64,000 nucleotides of DNA from contig NZ_VTQX01000002.1 in NCBI RefSeq assembly GCF_008764295.1, positions 149,898 to 213,897 on the forward strand, written 5' to 3'. The notes under the pieces are model-generated. The model worked only from the letters and a program-made list of their open reading frames with translations. It did no database searches and was not told where the DNA came from. Source of the DNA: Bacillus methanolicus. Lineage in GTDB: Bacteria > Bacillota > Bacilli > Bacillales > Cytobacillaceae. Made by a program: the position numbers and the translations under genes. Shown piece by piece: positions 17,485 through 25,964 of this stretch. Each line of letters begins with the position of its first letter. Position 1 is the first letter of the stretch.

Positions 17485-17561
17485 AAGGTCCTCGGTCTAT
17501 CGACCTGCGGATACGCCTCCCGCTGTGGGCTACGTCCCCATCCAACTACAAATAGAACCTT
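17485..17561 (-). ncRNA. Putative structured RNA leader of the recombinase operon
   Basis: On the minus strand AAGGUUCU (17,554-17,561) can pair with AGGACCUU (17,485-17,492) over 8 bp with one G-U. The enclosed GC-rich segment can form three hairpins: UGGG/CCCA, GCGG/CCGC and GGUC-GAUA-GACC. It ends 22 nt before the first recombinase ATG and is much richer in GC than the AT-rich element around it. It resembles no RNA class I know, and it is not a tRNA. A role as control leader or end-recognition structure is speculation. Confidence 0.4.
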
Positions 17562-17584
17562 TATGTTTTTCTTTATAAATGGAT

Positions 17585-17611
17585 ATAGACAATAACCCCA
17601 CTAATCATAAT
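17585..17611 (-). repeat. Right subterminal inverted repeat of the element
   Basis: On the minus strand this reads ATTATGATTAGTGGGGTTAT plus seven bases and matches the left repeat at 7,783-7,809 in 23 of 27 positions. It is about 70 bp inside the right junction, unlike the left copy, which is almost at the edge. Unequal ends are usual for tyrosine-recombinase elements. Confidence 0.8.
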
Positions 17612-17679
17612 TATAGAACACCATAAAAAAATATCCTATACTTTCTTGAAATCATGTACAGATACTTGGCTTTTCATAA

Positions 17680-17837
17680 CCTGCCGTCATCCCGAGAGCA
17701 CCACCTATTAGCGCTACCGTCCATAATGTTTTTTCACTAATACGATATTCATTTTTCTTTGCCCTTTGCTTATCACTATACATGAGATAAAGTCCAATCA
17801 CATTGATTGCTACTATGTAGATTATCGCTTCTAGCAT
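17680..17837 (-). pseudogene. ysdA: ysdA (DUF1294) 5-prime part, truncated by the mobile element
   Basis: From the ATG at 17,837 the frame gives MLEAIIYIVAINVIGLYLMY, the conserved SDKQRAKKNEYRISEKTL and VALIGGALGMTAG, the first 53 residues of YsdA. It then passes into the element, adds YEKPSICT and stops at 17,652. The missing FRHKTKH half is at 7,672-7,780. The gene stands directly after rplT, the normal place of ysdA in Bacillus. The truncated product lacks the second membrane helix and the most conserved motif and is very likely non-functional. Confidence 0.93.
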
Positions 17838-17868
17838 TCCTTTTCATTCCTTTCTCAAAAGATACATA

Positions 17869-17902
17869 AAAGCCATCCTCTCACTGGAGAGAATGGCTTT
17901 AT
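17869..17902 (-). terminator. Terminator between rplT and ysdA
   Basis: AAAGCCAT-CCTCTC and GAGAGA-ATGGCTTT form a 14-bp imperfect stem with a four-base loop. A short T run follows on the minus strand. It should end most of the infC-rpmI-rplT transcript. Confidence 0.75.
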
Positions 17903-17944
17903 TGAAATAAGTGAGAGCGACGGATGTCGATTTTCACCTATATT

Positions 17945-18304
17945 TTATTTGCTTAAGTTTTGCTTTGCAACTGATGCTAATTCAGCAAATGCTTTTTCAT
18001 CTGAAACAGCTAAATCAGCTAACATTTTACGGTTTACTTCGATACCAGCTTGCTTTAAACCAAACATTAAACGGCTGTAAGAAAGTCCGTTCATGCGAGC
18101 TGCAGCATTGATACGAGTAATCCAAAGCTTACGGAAGTCGCGCTTTTTCTGGCGACGATCACGATAAGCGTACATTAATGATTTCATTACTTGTTGGTTA
18201 GCAACTTTATATAATGTATGTTTTGAACCGAAATAACCTTTAGCTAATTTTAAAACCTTTTTACGACGTTTGCGAGTAACTGTACCGCCTTTTACACGTG
18301 GCAT
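17945..18304 (-). CDS. rplT: 50S ribosomal protein L20
   Basis: This 119-residue basic protein has the L20 pattern [20 protein letters not shown], then [21 protein letters not shown] and [21 protein letters not shown]20 binds 23S rRNA early in assembly of the large subunit. In Bacillus it also binds the infC leader and reduces expression of its own operon. It is the last gene of infC-rpmI-rplT, 27 bp after rpmI, with a GGAGG ribosome site. Confidence 0.98.
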   Translation of the reverse strand: MPRVKGGTVTRKRRKKVLKLAKGYFGSKHTLYKVANQQVMKSLMYAYRDRRQKKRDFRKLWITRINAAARMNGLSYSRLMFGLKQAGIEVNRKMLADLAVSDEKAFAELASVAKQNLSK

Positions 18305-18331
18305 TCTATTTCCCTCCTATATTCCTCAGTT

Positions 18332-18532
18332 TTACTTAAGGTTGACTAATAAATTACGGATGCGCTTGTAATCGCCAGAAGAAACAAGAGTTCCTTTGCG
18401 AAGCTTACGCTTTTGTTTTTGAGATTTGTTAGCAAACATATGACTTCTGTATGCATGAGAACGCTTCAGTTTACCAGATCCTGTTCTCTTGAAACGCTTT
18501 GCAGCGCCGCGGTGAGTTTTCATTTTTGGCAT
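18332..18532 (-). CDS. rpmI: 50S ribosomal protein L35
   Basis: This 66-residue, strongly basic protein begins [20 protein letters not shown] and continues [13 protein letters not shown], the L35 signature. It is part of the large ribosomal subunit and sits in the conserved order infC-rpmI-rplT. An AGGAGG site precedes the ATG by a few bases, and the gene follows infC by 17 bp. Confidence 0.98.
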   Translation of the reverse strand: MPKMKTHRGAAKRFKRTGSGKLKRSHAYRSHMFANKSQKQKRKLRKGTLVSSGDYKRIRNLLVNLK

Positions 18533-18549
18533 TTGGAATTTCCTCCTTA

Positions 18550-19065
18550 TTACTTTTCGTTTTTAGGGGCAAGCATCATAAACATGCTTCTTCCGTCCAT
18601 CTTTGGATGAGATTCAACAGTTGCAACCTCTTTACAGCTTTCCGCAAAACGGACTAAAACACGTTGACCGATTTCTTTATGAGTAATGGCACGACCTTTA
18701 AATCGAATCGATGCTTTTACCTTATCGCCTTTTTCTAAAAATTTAATGGCATTTCGTAGCTTTGTATTAAAGTCATGCTCATCAATTGTTGGGCTTAAAC
18801 GAACTTCTTTAACATTGATAATCTTTTGGTTCTTACGTGCTTCTTTTTCCTTCTTCTGTTGTTCGAATTTAAACTTACCGTAGTCCATAATACGAGCTAC
18901 TGGCGGTTTCGCATTCGGTGCAACAAGCACAAGATCCAAGTTCACACGTGCAGCAATTTCAAGTGCTTCGTTCTTTGACTTAATTCCAAGCTGCTCGCCA
19001 TTTTGATCAATAAGACGAACTTCTCGGGCACGAATACCTTCATTCAATAACATGTCTTTGCTAAT
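18550..19065 (-). CDS. infC: Translation initiation factor IF-3, ATT start
   Basis: The frame has an internal ATG at 19,053. Four codons earlier lies ATT AGC AAA GAC (19,065), preceded by GGAGGT at 8-base spacing, giving (M)[17 protein letters not shown], 171 residues. This ATT start matches Bacillus and E. coli infC, where the rare codon lets IF-3 repress its own translation. The N-domain, the linker [12 protein letters not shown] and the C-domain [15 protein letters not shown] are all present. IF-3 binds the 30S subunit and checks start-codon pairing. The operon is controlled by the L20 leader upstream. Confidence 0.96.
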   Translation of the reverse strand: MSKDMLLNEGIRAREVRLIDQNGEQLGIKSKNEALEIAARVNLDLVLVAPNAKPPVARIMDYGKFKFEQQKKEKEARKNQKIINVKEVRLSPTIDEHDFNTKLRNAIKFLEKGDKVKASIRFKGRAITHKEIGQRVLVRFAESCKEVATVESHPKMDGRSMFMMLAPKNEK

Positions 19066-19352
19066 AGTTAGACACCTCCAAGAATTTTTACGAACACAAC
19101 GTTTGGGTCAAGAATTTTCCAACATAAACGATCAATAATTGCACCGATTCCAAATCATCCATGACTCAGGAGTTGAATCGCAGTGTTTACCTTAATTCGC
19201 AAATAAAAAAGTGTGGATGCATGAAACACCCACACTTTACGAAAACAAACGTAAACAAATAATTATGTTCGTAAAACCTGCCAACTGCGCTTTTGCGTCA
19301 ATCAGGTGAGAAGCGGGTGCTTCTTCTTTTCCCTAAACTCGTATTCAGTTAC
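19066..19352 (-). promoter_or_regulatory. Ribosomal protein L20 leader of infC-rpmI-rplT
   Basis: About 290 nt of untranslated leader lie between the promoter and the infC start, as in B. subtilis, where L20 binds a 23S rRNA mimic and promotes premature termination. The leader contains a helix-rich part (about 19,240-19,330) followed by a strong intrinsic terminator. Assignment rests on position, length and attenuator layout, not on a covariance-model match. Confidence 0.8.
19204..19238 (-). terminator. Attenuator in the L20 leader
   Basis: AAAGTGTGG and CCACACTTT form a 9-bp stem, followed on the minus strand by TTTTTTATTT. It lies inside the leader, 140 bp before infC, so it works as a conditional terminator. 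Confidence 0.85.
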
Positions 19353-19358
19353 CTAACT

Positions 19359-19387
19359 ATTTTACAATAATCGATGTTACCTGTCAA
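19359..19387 (-). promoter_or_regulatory. SigA promoter of the infC operon
   Basis: TTGACA (19,382-19,387) and TAAAAT (19,359-19,364) are separated by exactly 17 bp on the minus strand. This places the start of transcription near 19,352 and gives the long L20 leader. Confidence 0.85.
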
Positions 19388-19590
19388 TGTAACACTTCTT
19401 GTTTCAAGCAACTATCTAAATTGCAATGACAAAAAATATCTTATCAAAATTTTAAGAGCTTGGCAACAACTTTTTTATTTTGACTGGATGCAATGTTTCG
19501 TATTTTTTTAGAATACGAGCTAAGGCCTTCATTTCTTTATTCCATCAACGGAAGGACACAATTAAATCAGCCCCCACACATAAAATAAGC

Positions 19591-21525
19591 TTATACCCGT
19601 GCAACCTCTTTATTTAATGCCGCAAGAAACTCATTAAATGGGACAGTTTCAGACTTTTGCTCTCCATATTTACGGACATTAACAGCCTTCTCCGCCATTT
19701 CATTATCTCCTACAACAAGCATGTATGGAATTTTTTGAATTTGCGCCTCACGAATCTTATAACCCATTTTCTCATTACGGTCATCAAGTTCAGCACGGAA
19801 CCCATCAGCCTTCAGCTGGTCGAGAACTTCTTTAGCATAATCGTAATGGACGTCTGGCGATACTGGGATGACTTGAACTTGTACAGGAGCTAACCAAGTT
19901 GGGAACGCGCCTTTATATTCTTCGATTAAGAAAGCGACAAAACGTTCCATTGTTGATACGACTCCACGATGGATAACGACAGGACGATGCTGCTTTCCAT
20001 CCTCCCCAACATAAGTTAAATCAAAACGTTCAGGTAATAAGAAGTCTAACTGAACAGTTGAAAGAGTTTCGTCTTTTCCAAGTGCTGTCTTAACTTGAAC
20101 GTCGAGCTTCGGTCCGTAAAAAGCCGCTTCTCCTTCAGCTTCAAAGTAATCTAGCCCTAAATCATCCATTGCTTCTTTTAACATCGATTGAGCCTTTTCC
20201 CACATTTCATCATCGTCAAAGTACTTCTCAGTATCGGCTGGGTCACGATACGATAATCGGAATGTATAGTCATTAATGTCAAAGTCTTTGTATACTTCTA
20301 AAATTAAATTTACAACACGCTTAAACTCGTCTTTAATTTGGTCAGGACGAACGAATACATGAGCATCATTTAACGTCATGCCACGGACACGCTGTAATCC
20401 TGATAGAGCACCAGACATTTCATAACGGTGCATCGTCCCAAGCTCAGCAATGCGGATTGGCAGCTCGCGGTAGCTATGAATTCCTTGTTTATATACCATC
20501 ATATGGTGTGGACAGTTCATCGGGCGCAAAACGAGCTGCTCGTTATCCATCTCCATCGGTGGGAACATATCCTCCTGATAGTGCGCCCAGTGGCCAGAAG
20601 TTTTATAAAGCTCAACACTGCCCATAATCGGCGTGTACACATGGTCATAGCCAAGGCGTACTTCTTTATCGACAATATAGCGCTCAATTGTGCGACGAAT
20701 GGTTGCCCCTTTTGGAAGCCACAACGGCAGCCCTTGACCGACTAATTGAGAGCTGGTAAACAGGTTAAGCTCTTTTCCAATTTTACGGTGATCACGCTCT
20801 TTTGCTTCTTCAAGCAGACGTAAATGCTCGTCCAAATCTTCCTTTTTGAAGAAGGCTGTACCATAAATTCTTTGCAGCATTTTATTATTACTATCTCCAC
20901 GCCAATAGGCACCAGCAATGCTTAATAGCTTAAATTCTTTAATTTTCCCTGTTGAAGGAACATGTACACCACGACATAGGTCAAAGAAATCACCTTGTTC
21001 GTAGATTGTTACCTTCTCATCAGCAGGAATAGCGTCGATTAATTCTAGTTTATATTCATCACCAATTTCCTTATAAAGCTGAATCGCCTCATCACGACTG
21101 ACTTCCTTACGAACTACTTCAATGTTTTCGTTAATGATCTTCTTCATTTCTTTTTCAATAAGTGGGAGATCTTCCGGTGTGATGGATTGATCTAGATCAA
21201 TGTCATAGTAAAAACCACCTTCTATAACTGGGCCAACTCCAAGCTTGACATCTTTATATAAACGCTTGATTGCTTGGGCCATTAAATGGGCAGTACTATG
21301 GCGCAGCACTTCTAAAGCCTCTTCACTTCCAACTGTCACGATTTCAATCGCACCATCTTCTTCAATTGGCCGACGAAGATCATACATCGCTCCATTTAGT
21401 TTTCCAGCAATAGCTTTCTTTTTTAATCCAGGGCTAATCGACGCAGCCACATCTTCAGTTGTTGTTCCAAATGGAAACTCCTTTACAGCACCATCTGGAA
21501 ACGATAATTTAATCACATCTGACAT
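19591..21525 (-). CDS. thrS: Threonyl-tRNA synthetase
   Basis: The start at 21,525 (AAGGGAGG nine bases upstream) gives 644 residues, the normal Bacillus length; the frame extends 21 codons further without need. The order is a TGS domain ([16 protein letters not shown]), the HD-type editing/SAD domain ([15 protein letters not shown]), and the class II catalytic core. The core has [14 protein letters not shown], which includes zinc ligands, motif 2 around [12 protein letters not shown] and motif 3 [11 protein letters not shown]. An anticodon-binding C-domain ends the protein. It charges tRNA-Thr. A T-box leader upstream ties expression to threonyl-tRNA charging. Confidence 0.98.
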   Translation of the reverse strand: MSDVIKLSFPDGAVKEFPFGTTTEDVAASISPGLKKKAIAGKLNGAMYDLRRPIEEDGAIEIVTVGSEEALEVLRHSTAHLMAQAIKRLYKDVKLGVGPVIEGGFYYDIDLDQSITPEDLPLIEKEMKKIINENIEVVRKEVSRDEAIQLYKEIGDEYKLELIDAIPADEKVTIYEQGDFFDLCRGVHVPSTGKIKEFKLLSIAGAYWRGDSNNKMLQRIYGTAFFKKEDLDEHLRLLEEAKERDHRKIGKELNLFTSSQLVGQGLPLWLPKGATIRRTIERYIVDKEVRLGYDHVYTPIMGSVELYKTSGHWAHYQEDMFPPMEMDNEQLVLRPMNCPHHMMVYKQGIHSYRELPIRIAELGTMHRYEMSGALSGLQRVRGMTLNDAHVFVRPDQIKDEFKRVVNLILEVYKDFDINDYTFRLSYRDPADTEKYFDDDEMWEKAQSMLKEAMDDLGLDYFEAEGEAAFYGPKLDVQVKTALGKDETLSTVQLDFLLPERFDLTYVGEDGKQHRPVVIHRGVVSTMERFVAFLIEEYKGAFPTWLAPVQVQVIPVSPDVHYDYAKEVLDQLKADGFRAELDDRNEKMGYKIREAQIQKIPYMLVVGDNEMAEKAVNVRKYGEQKSETVPFNEFLAALNKEVARV

Positions 21526-21678
21526 TTTCTTTTCCTCCCTTGAAATAAAAGGCTTTTTCGCAAACCACCAGTTCCTTTCGATAATCATTTCATTATCTCC
21601 ATGAAAAAACTGCGAAAAATGCCAAACTTAACTAATTCATAAAGTACATATCGGTTTTGACAAAACCCTCTGGAACAT

Positions 21679-21710
21679 AAAAAAACCCGTCCCTCAAATA
21701 GGGACGAGTT
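21679..21710 (-). terminator. T-box terminator upstream of thrS
   Basis: AACTCGTCCCT and AGGGACGGGTT pair around a short loop, followed on the minus strand by TTTTTTATG. In the uncharged-tRNA state the first arm pairs with the T-box sequence instead and transcription continues. Confidence 0.92.
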
Positions 21711-21960
21711 ATCATCATTAACACGTGGTTCCACCCAAATTCTCATTTTTCCAGAACAGCAAAAAATGACTTTAGCAACAAAATAACGGTTTTGACCGTC
21801 AACCAATACTAATAGCTTAGCTATATTCATGGTTGAAGTTCAGAGGTGGTAAGCATTCGATTCGTATTAGGAAGATTCCAGCCTAGTCTTCCCTCTCTAT
21901 TAACCGGTTAAAGAATACCCATGTCCTCATCGTAACTTTTACTACATTCAATTGTACATG
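21711..21960 (-). promoter_or_regulatory. T-box riboswitch (threonine specifier) of thrS
   Basis: On the minus strand the T-box core GGGTGGAACCACG is at about 21,724-21,737, just before the terminator. Upstream stands stem I, with the AGAGAGGGAAGACUAGGCUGG region and a specifier loop GAAUGCUUACCACCUCUGAAC, where ACC (Thr) follows UUACC. The leader reads the charging state of tRNA-Thr. Specifier and T-box are visible directly; fine stem boundaries were not folded by computer. Confidence 0.92.
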
Positions 21961-21976
21961 AATCATTATGTAGGTA

Positions 21977-22005
21977 ATTATAGTAGTTTAGTTTAGGAAA
22001 ATCAA
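21977..22005 (-). promoter_or_regulatory. SigA promoter of the thrS T-box transcript
   Basis: TTGATT (22,000-22,005) and TATAAT (21,977-21,982) are 17 bp apart on the minus strand, just upstream of the T-box stem I. Confidence 0.8.
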
Positions 22006-22020
22006 GTTTTGTCGAAAAAA

Positions 22021-22881
22021 TTATCCCTCAAAAAAGTTATTTTTAAACTGCTGAAAATCGTCCACTGCTCTCAAGCGAACACGTTCTTCAAATATATTTT
22101 GTATCGTCCGGACAAGAGGCTCCTCCTCATCATCTGTATACACATAAATTTTCGATGGGGATATGGAAAGAAGCGGTGCAATGGTGACTGAATCAATATA
22201 AACCGGATGATTTGAAATCAGCTTTCGGTCGATCATGCGAATGAGTTCAGCTCTCTTAATTTCAGAAAAATACTGGTCATAGAACGTGACCCCATCACCA
22301 ACATATAAATGAAGCTGTTCTATTTTTGGTGCTCTCTCTGATATAAATTGGCGTAATGTTTGAATGAACATCTGATATTCTTGCTCCATTTTATATTCAT
22401 CAATTGAGATTTCAACATATTTTTCTAATTGTTCCATATATGGGCGCATTCTAAAGCGAACAAAGGAATCAAACGAAAAGGAATGCTGCTCATCAAATAT
22501 TTGCGAAACCGCCTTTTCCATTTGTTGGTTCATATTTATATCATGAATTAACGACTCTAAATCTTCCCGTTCACCTTCAACAATGGAGTAAATAATATCC
22601 AAAATTTGCTGGATCTCATCTTCATCTTCGTAATAAAATTTTTCCTTTAAGATCATCCTAAACCAATCATGAAGCTTAATTTTTATAATAAATTGGAGGA
22701 ATGCCGCTTTACTTGCGTCTACTAATTCCTTTATGTCCTTGTCGATTTTCACCTTCGCTTTATTATCATCTTCATTTTGAAGAGTTATTTTTTCGTTTAA
22801 AGAATTCGTTTGTACTTGATGTTGTATGTAATTGTGAAACTGGCTAGCATCCTCTTTATTTTGAAATGTAATTTCAGCCAA
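22021..22881 (-). CDS. ytxC: Putative sporulation protein YtxC
   Basis: This 286-residue soluble, acidic protein starts at a TTG with GGGGGG six bases upstream. Length and place, between dnaI and thrS, match ytxC, a protein of unknown biochemical role tied to sporulation in B. subtilis. The sequence is helical and rich in charged residues, with no membrane segment or known catalytic motif. The C-terminal stretch SKIYVYTDDEEEPLVRTIQN is typical of the family. Confidence 0.85.
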   Translation of the reverse strand: MAEITFQNKEDASQFHNYIQHQVQTNSLNEKITLQNEDDNKAKVKIDKDIKELVDASKAAFLQFIIKIKLHDWFRMILKEKFYYEDEDEIQQILDIIYSIVEGEREDLESLIHDINMNQQMEKAVSQIFDEQHSFSFDSFVRFRMRPYMEQLEKYVEISIDEYKMEQEYQMFIQTLRQFISERAPKIEQLHLYVGDGVTFYDQYFSEIKRAELIRMIDRKLISNHPVYIDSVTIAPLLSISPSKIYVYTDDEEEPLVRTIQNIFEERVRLRAVDDFQQFKNNFFEG

Positions 22882-23008
22882 CCAAATCCCCCCTTTAACA
22901 ATCTCCTCTTGAACTATTCCGCCCTGAACTAGTCCAATCTCTGTAACATGTATATGGGGATTTACACAAAAATAGAAGTAATCGAATTAATTCTCTTTAA
23001 ACGAAAAA

Positions 23009-23057
23009 GAGGCTGGTACAAAAGTCTTTTTACAATCGACTTTTGTATCAGCTTCTC
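23009..23057 (-). terminator. Terminator after dnaI
   Basis: GAGAAGCTGATACAAAAGTC pairs with GACTTTTGTACCAGCCTC with a few mismatches, then TTTTTC follows on the minus strand. It closes the nrdR-dnaB-dnaI transcript 11 bp after dnaI. Confidence 0.85.
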
Positions 23058-23067
23058 CTAAATTATT

Positions 23068-24000
23068 CTACCTTCTCCGGTTAGGTCCATCCACTAATAC
23101 CGGGTCAGTTAAAAAGCGAATCCGTTCTAAAATACGGCGAGCTTTCATTTTTTCTTCCTCACCACGCTGGCTGTATGTGAGGTGGTGTTCAAGTCCATCA
23201 TAATCAAAATTTGTGCTAAAAAAAGTTGGCAAGTACTCTTGCATTCTAAATTGCAATATAGGCCCTAATACTTCATCACGAGTCCAACTTGACATCGTTT
23301 CGGCTCCAATATCATCAATCATTAAAACCGGCTGCCTTTTAATTGTTTCAATTTTTTCGTTTAATGTGGAATCACCAATCGAATTTTTCAATTCTCTCAA
23401 TAATTCTGGAAAATACACAATCATTGACGACACATTTTTCTTAGCAAGCTCGTTAGCAATGGCTCCTAATAAAAAGGATTTCCCTACCCCAAATTTCCCG
23501 TAAAAATAGAGGCCCCTTTGTTTTCCATTCGGATCATAATTTTCAACAAATTGTTCTGCTCGCTCGACGGCTTCTATGCGGCTACCATCAAGCAAATCAA
23601 TATCGGCAAAAGAAGCACGAATAATATCCTTTGGAACATGCATGCTTCGAATTAGCTTTTCACTTTTTCGTTTCTCATCGTCCATAATCTTTCTCGGACA
23701 GCGATCATAATAAATATCAATCGCCCCTCTTCCAATCACAAGCTGAGGATGATAGCCCTTCAACAGGTTTTGGCATTCCCCAAGGCTCGGGCAATCTTGG
23801 CAATGCTTACTCTGCTGTGCGTAATCGTAAAGCGTCATCAAACTCCTTTCGATCATCTCCTGTGTCAGCTCTTCTTCATGACGAACAAGAAATTCGCGAA
23901 CATAAGGATCGTGGAGGATTTCCTGTCTCATTTTTTTATAACGCTCTTGGAAACTCATACTGTTTCCTAATTTGTTTAATGTTTCATTTATTCTTTCCAC
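23068..24000 (-). CDS. dnaI: Primosomal helicase loader DnaI
   Basis: This 310-residue AAA+ protein starts with GTG, right after dnaB. The N-terminal domain has the zinc-binding cluster with Cys67, Cys70, Cys76 and Cys101. The AAA+ domain has Walker A GKFGVGKS at 168-175 and Walker B VLMIDDIG near 222. DnaI loads the DnaC helicase at the origin with DnaB and DnaD. The SD sequence AAGGAGGTG follows the dnaB stop directly and can pair with the CCTCC just before the start, which may tune its translation. Confidence 0.95.
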   Translation of the reverse strand: MERINETLNKLGNSMSFQERYKKMRQEILHDPYVREFLVRHEEELTQEMIERSLMTLYDYAQQSKHCQDCPSLGECQNLLKGYHPQLVIGRGAIDIYYDRCPRKIMDDEKRKSEKLIRSMHVPKDIIRASFADIDLLDGSRIEAVERAEQFVENYDPNGKQRGLYFYGKFGVGKSFLLGAIANELAKKNVSSMIVYFPELLRELKNSIGDSTLNEKIETIKRQPVLMIDDIGAETMSSWTRDEVLGPILQFRMQEYLPTFFSTNFDYDGLEHHLTYSQRGEEEKMKARRILERIRFLTDPVLVDGPNRRR

Positions 24001-24017
24001 CTGAGGAGGGCACCTCC

Positions 24018-25406
24018 TTAATTTTTATATTTTTTCAATCGTTCTTCTAATGCCCGTTTTCTAACTTCAAGTTGCGCATCCTGATTGGATGGAGGAGAAG
24101 CTTCTTCCTTTTCATCAAACCAATCTGGCAACGCTTCTGTTCTAATCGGTTTTCTCTTTGAATCAGACTTTGTATTTTTATTATCTGCCCATTCTAAATA
24201 CTGACGATGCTCTTTAATGGCTAAATCCATGGCGTCTTTGACAGTAGAGATTTTTTTTCGTGCCCAATGGGAGGCAATTTTATCGACATACGCCTTCGTT
24301 AGCTTCATATCTGTTTTCAATAATACATATTGAATCAGGACATTGACGACTCCAGGCAAGAGTTTTTGTTTAAACATAACATCTTCTATAATTTTTAGAT
24401 CGGCTTTAGATGGTACCGTCCCACCCGAAATATCACTTAAAAGCTGTCTTGGAGATGTCGTATCCAAATAATGAATAAGCCTCTCGACCTTCGTCTTCGG
24501 TTCATCTACATTGGATTGTTTCAATGCTGGCTGGATTTTATCTACTAATACTGGGAGCTTATCTTGGTGCTCAAGCTGATACCAGTCCCGAGCCGCTTTG
24601 CGAAGTTCTTCAATATTTATTTTTCCTTCCAACTCATCCATTGCTGTTATGACTAGGTTTTTCATTTGCAGAGAATCAATACCATAAAGATACGCTAGAT
24701 TGCTGATCGCGTTTTTCACCTTTGGAGTAAACGCTTTTTTCGGAACTAACGATTCAGATAACCCAGCCATCAGTAGTTCAAAGTCAAAACTTTCATCGAC
24801 TTCAACTTGAATTCCTTTTTGAACAACTCGTCCTATGTATGCCTCATCAGCTCCTTGATCAAGAACACCATCCATCATTTGGAAATTCTCTGGGGTGACA
24901 GAATCATAGACATCCTGAAATGCTCTCGTAACATTCTCATAACCATCAGTCTCAGCAGGAAGCACCTTATCAGAAAAAAACTTCTTTAATTTTGTAAATT
25001 GCGTTTTACCAACCTTCTGATATAAAAAAATATTTAACATGCCATCTAAGAAAAATTGTTCAGGAGGCAAAGGTGGTTGAAGCTCATAGACAAAAGAGCG
25101 AGAGCCCTCATTTTCTTGAACGAAGGTTTTAAGCAACCCGATGCCTTCAAGCTTAAGGCGAGCTTCATGGATGGACTTTAAATGAAGATCCATAAAACTC
25201 ATAAGACTATGATGGGAATTACTTTGCGACCATAGTCTATTTTCTTCAACCTGAGCCCATAACGTCATATATAAACTCATTGATACGGGACCAATTAAAG
25301 GCTGATACAACAACGTAATGATCTTTCGGTCATATTCGTGGAGTATTCCATTACAGGCCACTGTATATCGATCAATTGGCAACATTTCTTTCCAATGCTG
25401 GGCCAT
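24018..25406 (-). CDS. dnaB: Replication initiation and membrane attachment protein DnaB
   Basis: This 462-residue protein belongs to the DnaB/DnaD family of Firmicute primosomes (B. subtilis DnaB has 472). The N-terminal winged-helix region is followed by the DDBH2 domain, with the stretch YVLLKTDMKLTKAYVDKIAS HWAR near residues 365-390 that carries the conserved single-stranded DNA binding helix. It attaches the origin to the membrane and recruits the helicase with DnaD and DnaI. It lies between nrdR and dnaI as in B. subtilis. Confidence 0.93.
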   Translation of the reverse strand: MAQHWKEMLPIDRYTVACNGILHEYDRKIITLLYQPLIGPVSMSLYMTLWAQVEENRLWSQSNSHHSLMSFMDLHLKSIHEARLKLEGIGLLKTFVQENEGSRSFVYELQPPLPPEQFFLDGMLNIFLYQKVGKTQFTKLKKFFSDKVLPAETDGYENVTRAFQDVYDSVTPENFQMMDGVLDQGADEAYIGRVVQKGIQVEVDESFDFELLMAGLSESLVPKKAFTPKVKNAISNLAYLYGIDSLQMKNLVITAMDELEGKINIEELRKAARDWYQLEHQDKLPVLVDKIQPALKQSNVDEPKTKVERLIHYLDTTSPRQLLSDISGGTVPSKADLKIIEDVMFKQKLLPGVVNVLIQYVLLKTDMKLTKAYVDKIASHWARKKISTVKDAMDLAIKEHRQYLEWADNKNTKSDSKRKPIRTEALPDWFDEKEEASPPSNQDAQLEVRKRALEERLKKYKN

Positions 25407-25505
25407 TTGTGTTCCAACCTTTCCTTTTAAAGCTAATGAAGAAAAAAGCCAAAGGATTTGTTCATTCTTAAATGTCTCTTAGCCTTTCACTCCATCGGCT
25501 ACCAT

Positions 25506-25964
25506 TTACTGTTCTTTTTTTATGAGCTCCTTAAGCTCCTCAATAAATACATTGATGTCCTTAAATTGACGATATACTGAGGCAAAGCGAACGTAAGCAA
25601 CATCATCAATCTTGGCAAGACGCTCCATCACCATTTCACCAATAACCTCGCTATCAATTTCAGACACCCCTTGACTGCGAAGCTCCTTTTCTACCTCAGC
25701 AGTAATGTTCTCTAATTTCTGCAAAGCAACAGGACGCTTTTCACAGGCCTTTATTAAGCCGCGCAAGATTTTATCACGGCTAAACTCTTCCCGTGTTCCC
25801 TCCTTCTTCACAACAATCAAAGGTATTTCTTCAACCTTCTCAAAGGTGGTAAAACGTGAAGAACAGCGTTCACACTCTCTTCTACGTCGAATGGAACGAC
25901 CATCATCTACTGGACGAGAATCAAGGACACGTGTATTACTATTTTGGCATGAAGGACATTTCAT
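25506..25964 (-). CDS. nrdR: Transcriptional repressor NrdR
   Basis: This 152-residue protein has an N-terminal zinc ribbon with Cys3, Cys6, Cys31 and Cys34 (MKCPSC, CERC), followed by an ATP-cone ([20 protein letters not shown]). NrdR binds ATP or dATP and represses ribonucleotide reductase genes. It is the first gene of the nrdR-dnaB-dnaI cluster, which puts control of nucleotide supply next to replication initiation genes. Confidence 0.97.
   Translation of the reverse strand: MKCPSCQNSNTRVLDSRPVDDGRSIRRRRECERCSSRFTTFEKVEEIPLIVVKKEGTREEFSRDKILRGLIKACEKRPVALQKLENITAEVEKELRSQGVSEIDSEVIGEMVMERLAKIDDVAYVRFASVYRQFKDINVFIEELKELIKKEQ

Larger units (their letters stand above)
7781..17679. mobile_element. 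Tn554-like element with three tyrosine recombinases, inserted in ysdA
   Basis: The boundaries are fixed by the two halves of ysdA: chromosome ends at the AGG of 7,778-7,780 on the left and 17,680-17,682 on the right. Because AGG is shared, the cut is certain only to a few bases. The roughly 9.9 kb insert contains, from left to right: a free-standing DUF1294 gene, cadA, cadC, a coiled-coil protein, and recombinases of 625, 808 and 457 residues reading away from the right end. A long perfect target duplication is absent, as expected for site-specific tyrosine-recombinase transposons such as Tn554. Subterminal inverted repeats lie near both ends. The family name is inferred from the operon layout. 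Confidence 0.88.

Noticed and set aside
17485..17561. Possible tRNA gene upstream of the recombinase operon
   Set aside because: Size and outer helix suit a tRNA, but there is no TTC-type T-loop, no 5-bp anticodon arm and no CCA-compatible end. It was kept only as an unassigned structured RNA.
21585..21830. 81-aa open frame upstream of thrS
   Set aside because: It covers the T-box specifier region, T-box sequence and terminator, and lacks a ribosome site.
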